This document shows positions 1 through 5,282 of a stretch of 5,717 nt of DNA, one piece after another. A program made the translations under genes and the position numbers. The stretch comes from Chlamydiia bacterium (GTDB lineage Bacteria > Chlamydiota > Chlamydiia > Chlamydiales > SM23-39). The stretch is taken from positions 1 through 5,717 of the forward strand of contig JACQAR010000119.1 of NCBI GenBank assembly GCA_016194825.1. The letters run 5' to 3'. Each line of letters opens with the position of its first letter. Position 1 is the stretch's first letter. The notes beneath the pieces are model-generated. The model was not told the DNA's origin, did no database searches, and saw nothing but the letters and a program-made list of their open reading frames with translations.

Positions 1-717
1 GAGGATCGCAGAGCGCACTTTTCGCTCAGGGCAATGGAAAATTTCATGCAGTCGCTGCATCACCTTCGCCTCTCCAACGACCGTTACTTCATCTCCGGGC
101 AACAGAGAATCATTGCCATGGGGGAAGAGGATTCTCTCCCCTTCGGTCATTTTGCGGCGGATGAGGCCAATGATCAGGTCTTGGGGTAAATTGAGCTCGC
201 GGATCGGCGTGCTTCCTTTCTCCCAGCGAGATGGCATGAGGAGGGTGCGCATCTGGATCGCGCCATGGGCAAAGTGTTCGACGGCGAGATCTCCTGCATG
301 GACAAGAACCTTGAAGAGGTCTTGTGCAGCGAGCACTTCGGCGCCAATGAAATGATCCACATAAAACAGACGTCCCCAATCGAGCCGAGTATGATCGAGA
401 TAATCCCTCGATTTGACACGGGCAATGGTTTTGGGAAACCCGAGGTTTTTGGCGATGCTGCAGGCGACGAGATTCGTCTCATCTTGTCCTGTTGCAGCAA
501 AGAAAAGATCAGGTTGCGTCTCGCCTACTTCTTCAAAGAGTTTCCAGTTGGGGGCAGTGCCATGGAGGGTCGCAATGTCATTGGAGCGGCTGATTTGTTC
601 GAGCCGTTTGGCGTCTTTGTCGATCAAAATGACGTCATGCCCTTTTTGAGAGAGGATCGAGGCGGCATAAGAGCCGGTACGACCAGCCCCTAAAATTGCT
701 ACTTTCATCCTCTTCAT
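1..717 (-). CDS. trkA: Trk potassium uptake system NAD-binding protein TrkA (partial, N-terminal half)
   Basis: This is the peripheral, cytoplasmic regulatory subunit that binds NAD(H) and gates a TrkH/TrkG-type potassium channel in the inner membrane. Translated leftward from 717, the reading frame stays open to base 1 (239 codons), so the gene is cut by the window edge. Counting from the second Met (base 708), the protein opens with MKVAILGAGRTG. The GxGxxG Rossmann loop is at residues 7-12, with an acidic Asp30 at the end of the second strand, as expected for NAD. The segment TGQDETNLVAC is typical of RCK_N domains. A TrkA_C domain follows at about residues 135-225 (it includes LPGDEVTVVG), and the visible end (RSAIL) looks like the first strand of a second RCK_N domain. 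Full TrkA is usually about 450 residues, so roughly half is seen. Two in-frame starts are possible, 717 and 708; the family N-terminus favours 708, but neither has a well-spaced ribosome binding site. It diverges from the glycosyltransferase gene that starts at 733. Confidence 0.93.
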   Translation of the reverse strand, partial: MKRMKVAILGAGRTGSYAASILSQKGHDVILIDKDAKRLEQISRSNDIATLHGTAPNWKLFEEVGETQPDLFFAATGQDETNLVACSIAKNLGFPKTIARVKSRDYLDHTRLDWGRLFYVDHFIGAEVLAAQDLFKVLVHAGDLAVEHFAHGAIQMRTLLMPSRWEKGSTPIRELNLPQDLIIGLIRRKMTEGERILFPHGNDSLLPGDEVTVVGEAKVMQRLHEIFHCPERKVRSAIL

Positions 718-732
718 GATACATTAAAGGCG

Positions 733-1638
733 ATGAAAAAGCACCCTATAGCTACGATTGTCAATTTTTGTACGAATGAAAGTCGTTTTTTGACTCCCTG
801 CTTGCACGAGGCTCTCCGCTTCTCTAGGCAGGTGATCGTCTGCTGTGCTGACCATTTTTTTGATGGGAAGGAAGAAAATAAAACCCTTTTGGAAGAAATT
901 CCGAAGGCGTTCCCCGAATGCCAGTTCATCCAATACCCTTTTATCCCGCAAAAAATACCTAAAAATATTTTTAAAAAAATTCATCCGCACCATTTTTGGC
1001 ATAGCGTGTCCCGCTTGGTCGGCTTCCAATTCCTCCATGCCGATATAGAAATGGTTTTTTTTCTCGATGCGGATGAGATTGCCGAAGGAGATCGGGTGCA
1101 AGAGTGGCTGGAGTGTAGCGATTACCACCAGCACACCGCCCTCAAACTGGCCAACTACTGGTATTTTCGAGAGAGCCGCTACCGTGCCGACCGTTGGGAA
1201 GATTCCATTGTGCTGGCTCAGAAAAAGGCGCTCAGTCCCGATCTATTGTTGCATCAAGATGAGCGAAGTGCCATCTACAGCCATCTTCCTCACCCCAAAA
1301 GAGGGATGGTGACCGGCTGTGGAGGCAAACCTCTTTTTCATCACTATAGTTGGGTCAGAAATGAAGAGGAGATGCTCCGCAAAGTGCAAAGCTGGGGGCA
1401 CCGCAAGGACCGTGACTGGGAGAGCTTAGTCCGTGCTGAGTTCCAAAAACCTTTTAGCGGCACCGATTTTGTGCATGGGTATCGCTTCCAAACCCTCGAC
1501 ACCCCTATCCATGCGGTGGATGCGACCACATTTTCTTCAAAAGGGAAGGGGCATAGAAAAGTTTTAACAGAAATGGAGCTTTTGAAGATCATTCGGAGCG
1601 CGAAAATCGGAAAATCCTTGTTTTTTAGGCTTTTCTAA
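733..1638 (+). CDS. GT-A-like glycosyltransferase (GT2-type, cytoplasmic)
   Basis: This is a 301-residue protein that I read as a nucleotide-sugar-dependent glycosyltransferase; donor and acceptor cannot be told. The N-terminus (IATIVNFCTNESRFL, from residue 6) resembles the first beta strand and turn of GT2-type GT-A folds. Residues 33-38 (QVIVCC) resemble the second strand. VFFLDADE places an LDADE motif at residues 111-115, the usual DxD position for metal and nucleotide-sugar binding. The C-terminal half is rich in Trp, His and Tyr, including GGKPLFHHYSWVR near residue 200, which is typical of acceptor-side loops, and it ends in a basic tail. No signal peptide or membrane segment is visible. 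The start is the only reasonable one: there is no in-frame start upstream, and AAAGG at 726-730 is only 2 nt from the ATG, an unusually short spacing. The gene has several A or T runs of 6 to 8 bases. Its closest named family is uncertain. Confidence 0.75.
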   Translation: MKKHPIATIVNFCTNESRFLTPCLHEALRFSRQVIVCCADHFFDGKEENKTLLEEIPKAFPECQFIQYPFIPQKIPKNIFKKIHPHHFWHSVSRLVGFQFLHADIEMVFFLDADEIAEGDRVQEWLECSDYHQHTALKLANYWYFRESRYRADRWEDSIVLAQKKALSPDLLLHQDERSAIYSHLPHPKRGMVTGCGGKPLFHHYSWVRNEEEMLRKVQSWGHRKDRDWESLVRAEFQKPFSGTDFVHGYRFQTLDTPIHAVDATTFSSKGKGHRKVLTEMELLKIIRSAKIGKSLFFRLF

Positions 1639-1655
1639 GTACATGATATTCCTTG

Positions 1656-1688
1656 GAACCTATCTCAGTAACAAGATTTTGTAGGTTC
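1656..1688 (+). repeat. Imperfect hairpin just upstream of the tRNA gene
   Basis: GAACCTA at 1656-1662 is the exact reverse complement of TAGGTTC at 1682-1688, leaving a 19-nt loop. It occupies most of the 55-nt gap between the glycosyltransferase stop and the tRNA. No U-run follows, so it is a poor intrinsic terminator. It may be a weak attenuator of read-through, a feature of the pre-tRNA leader, or chance. The same gap holds a possible -35 (TTGGAA, 1653-1658) but no convincing -10. Confidence 0.3.
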
Positions 1689-1693
1689 TTCCT

Positions 1694-1767
1694 GCACTGG
1701 TAGCTCAGTTGGATAGAGTACCTGGCTACGAACCAGGGGGTCAGAGGTTCGAATCCTCTCCAGTGCG
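1694..1767 (+). tRNA. tRNA-Arg (anticodon ACG)
   Basis: A complete cloverleaf folds by eye. The acceptor stem pairs GCACTGG (1694-1700) with CCAGTGC (1760-1766), 7 of 7. The D-arm pairs GCTC (1703-1706) with GAGT (1716-1719) with one G-U. The anticodon stem pairs CCTGG (1721-1725) with CCAGG (1733-1737) around loop CTACGAA, giving anticodon ACG at 1728-1730. The T-arm pairs AGAGG (1743-1747) with CCTCT (1755-1759) around TTCGAAT. The discriminator base is G1767. CCA is not encoded, so it must be added by nucleotidyltransferase. The wobble A would be deaminated to inosine by TadA, so the tRNA reads CGU, CGC and CGA. The next gene starts 3 nt downstream on the same strand. Confidence 0.98.
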
Positions 1768-1770
1768 ATC

Positions 1771-2397
1771 GTGCTATTGTTCAAATTTCCTTTTGGTCCC
1801 CTCAATACGAATGCTATTTTGCTGGGGTGTCCGAAGACTCGGAAGGCGGCAGTCATTGATCCTGCCATGGGCTCAGCAAGTGCTCTTCTCCAGATGGCCA
1901 AGAGGGAAAATCTCCAGGTGGAAGCGATCTTGCTCACCCATTCGCATTGGGATCATTTCGTCGATGCCCACGTGGTGAAAGAACGCACGCATGCCCCTCT
2001 CTATGTCCATCCGCTCGATCAGAAAAATGTAGAGGAACCTGGTTCGGATCGACTCCCTCTTTTTTTCCCGATTCAAGGTGTAAAGCCAGACTTTTTGCTG
2101 CAAGATGGACAGGTTGTGGAGGTGGGGAATCTGGAGCTGCGCGTTCTTCATACGCCTGGACACTCGCCAGGAAGCGTCTGCTTCTATTTGCACAAAGAGA
2201 AAACACTGATCAGTGGCGATACGCTCTTTTGCGGTTGCTATGGCAACGTGCAGCTGCCGACTGCAAATCCAGAATCGATGTGGCAATCACTGAAAAAATT
2301 GGCAGCTCTTCCGCCTGACACGCGCGTAGTTCCGGGACATGGAGAAGATACGACCATTCAAGCAGAATCATCGTGGATACGCGGGAGTTTGCCGTGA
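1771..2397 (+). CDS. MBL-fold metallo-hydrolase, glyoxalase II-like
   Basis: This is a 208-residue metallo-beta-lactamase-fold hydrolase with a full dinuclear metal site. The HxHxDH motif is at residues 57-62 (THSHWDH), the third His is His131 in TPGHSPG, the bridging Asp is Asp150 in SGDTLF, and the last His is His190 in VPGHG. The set fits short glyoxalase II-like enzymes of the YcbL type, which hydrolyse thioesters such as S-lactoylglutathione; the true substrate is not shown. The start is GTG at 1771: the frame is open back into the tRNA but offers no other start, and FPFGPLNTNAILLG is the usual family N-terminus, so the protein is full length. There is no signal peptide, so it is cytoplasmic. 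No Shine-Dalgarno sequence is visible, and the start is 3 nt after the tRNA. The stop overlaps the next gene's start. A true beta-lactamase is unlikely given the size and lack of export signal. Confidence 0.92.
   Translation: MLLFKFPFGPLNTNAILLGCPKTRKAAVIDPAMGSASALLQMAKRENLQVEAILLTHSHWDHFVDAHVVKERTHAPLYVHPLDQKNVEEPGSDRLPLFFPIQGVKPDFLLQDGQVVEVGNLELRVLHTPGHSPGSVCFYLHKEKTLISGDTLFCGCYGNVQLPTANPESMWQSLKKLAALPPDTRVVPGHGEDTTIQAESSWIRGSLP
2383..2387 (+). promoter_or_regulatory. Ribosome binding site and GTGA overlap that fix the next start
   Basis: GGGAG at 2383-2387 lies 6 nt before a GTG at 2394-2396 that overlaps the hydrolase stop TGA (2395-2397). The spacing and the overlap argue for this start over an in-frame GTG at 2373, which would add seven charged and polar residues in front of a clear signal sequence. 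Translation of the two genes is probably coupled. Confidence 0.7.
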
Positions 2398-3995
2398 AGC
2401 TGTGGATAGCGATGATGCTCGCTGTGAGCTCTCTGCTCTTTGCGGAGAATTTCGTGACGTATGAATTCAGCGGCGGAAGATTGGGCGATTGTCTGCTCAC
2501 CTATCTGCATGCCAAATGGCTCTCGCATAAGTACCATCTTCCTCTCCTCTACAAACCCTTTCTGTATTCTGAGCAGCTGATGCTTGATGCGGAGGAGCTG
2601 TCCTACGATACATATCGACATCTGCGCACGATCCGGATCACCAGTGGCCAGGCGAATTTGACGCGCTCGTGGCCAGGCATTTCTTGTGTCTACGTGTGTC
2701 CTTATTTTCCGGAAGATCCCGCCTATCTTCGTACCCATCCTTATGCCTTTCACTTTGATATCGACCCGAAGGATCGCGAGTTTAAAATAGTAGCGCGTTC
2801 GCTGATTGCGCCCAAAGCGCCGCTTGCCTTGACGATTCCTCCGCAAGACAAGGTGTCAGTGGCCATCCACGTACGAGAAGGAGGCGGATATGATACGGAC
2901 CACACGCGCCTTTTCGATCCGCTGAAACTGCCGCCGCTGGAATTTTACATCGATGGTCTTCGGGAAGTAGCCAGACGCTTTTCTGGATATCCCATTTATT
3001 GCTATCTCTTCACCGACGCCATCGAGCCGCATCTACTGGCTCGAGAGTTGGCAAAAGCAGCCCCCAATCTAGAAATCGACTTTCGCAAAGAGAATAATCA
3101 CCACACACAGAATGTCTTGGAAGATTTTTTCTCTCTTTTTGCCTTTGATGTGCTGATCCGCCCCCAATCCAACTACAGCATTGTCCCTTCTTTGATCCAT
3201 GATTATGCACTTCTCTATGCGCCGATGGATTTCAAGCGGGAAGGGAGGAAAATCACCATTACCAAGACCGAGCTGAAGGTAGATGAAGAAAAATTACAGC
3301 AAGTGAAACAGAGAGTATCAGGTCCTTTCGGCTTGACTCCAAGGGAAAAGCCCCTTTCTTTGACTACGTCCATTTTAGTTCCCTGCCATCCCAAACATGC
3401 GCCTCTACTCTTTGCGCTGCTCGATGCCTATGCGCAGCAAACCGTGTTGCCGGATGAAGTGATCATTTCTATTTCTGAAGTCGATAAGGTGTCGGATGCT
3501 CTGTTGGCCCCTCTAGCCCAAAACAGATGGCCGTTCCGAGTGCGGCTCGTCACTTCTCCGCTGCGTCTGGGAGATGGAGGGAACCGCAATCGGGCCGCTC
3601 ACTGTGCCAGTGGCGATATTTTGATGGCGCAAGATGCCGATGATGTGCCCCATCCACAGAGAGTGGAGATCATCAAGTCCTGTTTTGAGCGCTATGAGAT
3701 TCTCCATTTAGTTCACGGCTATATCTACGCTTTACAGGCGGAGTTTCCCTCTATTCAGATGCCTCATCTCGTCGCATATGGTCCTGAGACAGACATGACT
3801 TCCCTCTCTTTTCCGTTCGCCAATGGCCCCGTGGCCATTCGGCGCGAGGTATTTGAGCAAGTGCAGTGGCCAGAGGGGTTTTCCAGAGATAACGATTCGG
3901 TATTCAATAGGAAGGTGCATGAGCAATTTCCTCGCCTGCTTGTCGTGCAGGACCCGCTCTACCTCTACCGAGCGGCTCTCAGCGCCTGGGAATAG
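2394..3995 (+). CDS. Two-domain glycosyltransferase: GT11-like N-terminal half fused to GT2 domain, with signal-like N-terminus
   Basis: This 533-residue protein carries two glycosyltransferase-like halves. Residues 1-17 (MKLWIAMMLAVSSLLFA) form a signal peptide or signal anchor with possible cleavage after Ala17. Residues about 22-290 resemble GT11, the alpha-1,2-fucosyltransferase group: GGRLGDCLLTYLHAKWL (27-43) matches the glycine-rich opening, AIHVREGGGYD (157-167) matches the HxRxGD/Y nucleotide-binding motif, FTDAIEP (206-212) matches the F(S/T)DD segment, and a QSNYS stretch near 258-262 matches the conserved NSxFS region. After a charged linker rich in Lys and Glu (about 280-310), residues about 324-533 form a GT2 GT-A domain: TSILVPCHPKH, then GDGGNRNRAA, then AQDADD with the DxD at 414-416. 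It probably builds a glycan in two steps. Donors are not provable. It follows the MBL gene with a GTGA overlap and is closed by a terminator at 4022. The GT11 assignment is by motif shape and is less sure than the GT2 assignment. Confidence 0.8.
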   Translation: MKLWIAMMLAVSSLLFAENFVTYEFSGGRLGDCLLTYLHAKWLSHKYHLPLLYKPFLYSEQLMLDAEELSYDTYRHLRTIRITSGQANLTRSWPGISCVYVCPYFPEDPAYLRTHPYAFHFDIDPKDREFKIVARSLIAPKAPLALTIPPQDKVSVAIHVREGGGYDTDHTRLFDPLKLPPLEFYIDGLREVARRFSGYPIYCYLFTDAIEPHLLARELAKAAPNLEIDFRKENNHHTQNVLEDFFSLFAFDVLIRPQSNYSIVPSLIHDYALLYAPMDFKREGRKITITKTELKVDEEKLQQVKQRVSGPFGLTPREKPLSLTTSILVPCHPKHAPLLFALLDAYAQQTVLPDEVIISISEVDKVSDALLAPLAQNRWPFRVRLVTSPLRLGDGGNRNRAAHCASGDILMAQDADDVPHPQRVEIIKSCFERYEILHLVHGYIYALQAEFPSIQMPHLVAYGPETDMTSLSFPFANGPVAIRREVFEQVQWPEGFSRDNDSVFNRKVHEQFPRLLVVQDPLYLYRAALSAWE

Positions 3996-4013
3996 AACAG
4001 CTTTTCTGCCAAT

Positions 4014-4047
4014 TACCAATTTGCTACCAAAATCTACCGATTTGGTA
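4014..4047 (+). repeat. Cluster of TACCAA-type motifs, spaced 10-11 bp
   Basis: TACCAAT (4014), TACCAAA (4025) and TACCGAT (4035) are direct copies about one helical turn apart, followed by the inverted copy TTTGGTA (4041-4047). Another TACCAAT (4092) and its inverse ATTGGTA (4108-4114) lie 50 bp further on. Part of the cluster doubles as the terminator stem. The regular spacing could be a protein-binding array or a side effect of hairpin formation. Confidence 0.45.
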
Positions 4048-4056
4048 GCACTTTTT
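4022..4056 (+). terminator. Rho-independent terminator after the two-domain glycosyltransferase
   Basis: A 10-bp perfect stem, TGCTACCAAA (4022-4031) with TTTGGTAGCA (4041-4050), encloses a 9-nt loop that can add two more pairs. It is followed at once by C and five T residues (4052-4056). It sits 27 nt after the glycosyltransferase stop codon and would end the tRNA-hydrolase-glycosyltransferase transcript. Confidence 0.82.
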
Positions 4057-4087
4057 CGTAATTATCTTGTAATGAGTGCGTTATCAA

Positions 4088-4118
4088 TAAATACCAATTT
4101 TCTTAAAATTGGTATTTA
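4088..4118. repeat. Perfect 14-bp AT-rich inverted repeat with 3-nt loop
   Basis: The left arm at 4088-4101 (TAAATACCAATTTT) is the exact reverse complement of 4105-4118, around loop CTT. An outer pair of 9-bp arms, ATCTTGTAA (4064-4072) and TTACAAGAT (4116-4124), encloses it and shares bases 4116-4118, so the two stems compete at their edge. No U-run follows on the plus strand. It could be a second terminator-like hairpin, an operator, or a dispersed palindromic repeat. Confidence 0.7.
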
Positions 4119-4123
4119 CAAGA

Positions 4124-4135
4124 TTTGCATGCAAA
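4124..4135. repeat. 12-bp perfect palindrome
   Basis: TTTGCATGCAAA is self-complementary and directly follows the larger inverted repeats. Its dyad symmetry fits a dimeric repressor site for the downstream hydrolase gene, but its distance from the start codon (about 140 bp) and the lack of a clear overlapping promoter leave this open. Confidence 0.4.
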
Positions 4136-4243
4136 AGGCCTGTTCAACATGACTAAAAAGGGCAAGGCTCTTATTCCCAAACGCTTTAGATTGGATAGGT
4201 ACTTCCTACTCTGGCGAATAAAGCTAGAGGCAAGCTAAACTCA

Positions 4244-4269
4244 TTGCATATAAAAAAGGGTTTTATAAT
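4244..4269 (+). promoter_or_regulatory. Possible promoter of the secreted hydrolase
   Basis: TATAAT at 4264-4269 is a perfect -10 hexamer, preceded by TTGCAT at 4244-4249. The spacer is only 14 bp, shorter than the optimal 17, and transcription would begin almost at the ATG (4277), giving a leaderless mRNA. The visible AGGA at 4270-4273 would then be lost. The box may therefore be chance in an AT-rich stretch. Between 3996 and 4276 I see no other convincing promoter. Confidence 0.3.
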
Positions 4270-4276
4270 AGGACTC

Positions 4277-5248
4277 ATGAAACGTTGGATTGCTTGCCTC
4301 TTTGTGCTTCTCGCTATATGCGATCAGGCAGCTGCAGCTGAATATGATATCCCCCCATCTATCCGCTTCACTTTAGAGAGAGAAGAAGACTCTTCTCCCA
4401 TCGTCTACTACTTCTCCCCACCAGACGCGGCTGAGCAACCTTATCCCATACTCATCATGTGTGACGGATCAGAAAGCAAGGGGAGTGAAAGAAGCGTTTT
4501 CTTCATCAGAGACTTTTTCGCAGAACGAGTCCGTGCTTTAAATGTCGGATATGTGGCGATCGAAAAGTATGGGATTGATGGCAATGAGATCGACCCGACC
4601 CGATTTTGGACTCACTACACAAGATCTCAACGCCTAAAAGACCATATACAGGTAATTCGTCATCTGGAGGAACATCCTCCTGATGGATGGAATGGCCAGT
4701 TTATCTTTGTGGGGGTATCGGAAGGAGGTCCTCTTGTGACGGATTTATCGATTATGTGCCCTAATACGGTTGCAACAATCAATTGGTCAGGAGCTGGAGA
4801 TTGGAACTGGGCAGATGAACTTTGGCAGTTTTTCGAACACTGGAAGAAAAACTCATTTTGGATGAGACTTTATCGTGCTATTCCAAGATGGGCGCCGGTT
4901 TCTTCGGATATCCCTTCTACCCGATCAGAATTTGATGCGCTTGTCCAAGAGATCATAGCAAATCCAACCCCAGACTTGTGGATGGGGGGCATGACTTATC
5001 TCTACCATGCGGATGCTTTCACAAAGCTTCCTATTGACTATGGCAAAATCAAAACCCCTTTCCTGGTAGTTGCTGGTGCGGAAGATAGCGGCATAGAGTC
5101 GTCCGATCAATTCGTGCAGAAAGGCTTGGAAGCTGGGGCTCCGATTACCTATTTTCGTGTCGATGGAATGGATCATTACATTCGTAAAAGACCGGACATC
5201 ATTGATCAATCTTTCGATTGGTTGCAACAACAGATCGATAGGAAATGA
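4277..5248 (+). CDS. Secreted alpha/beta-hydrolase (S9/dienelactone-hydrolase-like)
   Basis: This 323-residue protein has a Sec signal peptide (MKRWIACLFVLLAICDQAAAA, residues 1-21, cleaved near Ala21), so it acts outside the cytoplasm. The mature part is an alpha/beta-hydrolase. ILIMCDGSESKGS (about 59-71) is the strand and turn that usually supply the oxyanion hole. The nucleophile elbow GVSEGG places Ser148, the acid is Asp270 in VVAGAEDSG, and His300 lies in DGMDHYIRKRPD, giving a complete catalytic triad in the right order. Residues about 170-235 (many Trp, as in WSGAGDWNWADELW) probably form the lid. The substrate, whether ester, peptide or glycan-linked acyl group, is not shown. The chosen start has AGGA at 4270-4273; a TTG at 4244 in frame would put 11 extra residues before the signal peptide and is less likely. 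It is a single-gene unit, flanked by a palindrome-rich spacer upstream and a hairpin downstream. Confidence 0.85.
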   Translation: MKRWIACLFVLLAICDQAAAAEYDIPPSIRFTLEREEDSSPIVYYFSPPDAAEQPYPILIMCDGSESKGSERSVFFIRDFFAERVRALNVGYVAIEKYGIDGNEIDPTRFWTHYTRSQRLKDHIQVIRHLEEHPPDGWNGQFIFVGVSEGGPLVTDLSIMCPNTVATINWSGAGDWNWADELWQFFEHWKKNSFWMRLYRAIPRWAPVSSDIPSTRSEFDALVQEIIANPTPDLWMGGMTYLYHADAFTKLPIDYGKIKTPFLVVAGAEDSGIESSDQFVQKGLEAGAPITYFRVDGMDHYIRKRPDIIDQSFDWLQQQIDRK

Positions 5249-5255
5249 TTCGAGA

Positions 5256-5278
5256 AAATGTAAAGCAGCTTTACATTT
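5256..5278. terminator. Possible bidirectional terminator between convergent genes
   Basis: AAATGTAAAG (5256-5265) pairs perfectly with CTTTACATTT (5269-5278) around a 3-nt loop. It lies 8 nt after the hydrolase stop and 4 nt after the stop of the opposite-strand gene, the place for a shared terminator. The stem is AT-rich and has no separate U-run beyond its own TTT, so strength is doubtful. Confidence 0.5.
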
Positions 5279-5282
5279 GGTG

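Noticed and set aside
1748..1767. tRNA 3' end as a phage or island attachment site
   Set aside because: No second copy of this segment and no integrase gene were seen in the window.
1771..2397. Antibiotic-hydrolysing metallo-beta-lactamase
   Set aside because: There is no export signal, the length is about 208 residues, and the TPGHSPG/SGDTLF/PGHG pattern is of the glyoxalase II-like group.
2358..2846. Minus-strand frame of 162 codons opposite the start of the two-domain glycosyltransferase
   Set aside because: The plus strand has a signal peptide and GT motifs here. The minus frame shows only an Arg-rich composition without domains.
3823..4152. Plus-strand frame of 109 codons overlapping the end of the two-domain glycosyltransferase and the spacer
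   Set aside because: It runs in a second frame of a well-supported domain, then through the terminator hairpin. It has no recognisable motif, so it is a shadow frame.
4310..4325. Lipobox at the end of the hydrolase signal peptide (LAIC)
   Set aside because: The residue before Cys is Ile, where Gly, Ala or Ser is expected, and a good AAA cleavage site follows at residues 19-21. A normal signal peptidase I site is more likely.
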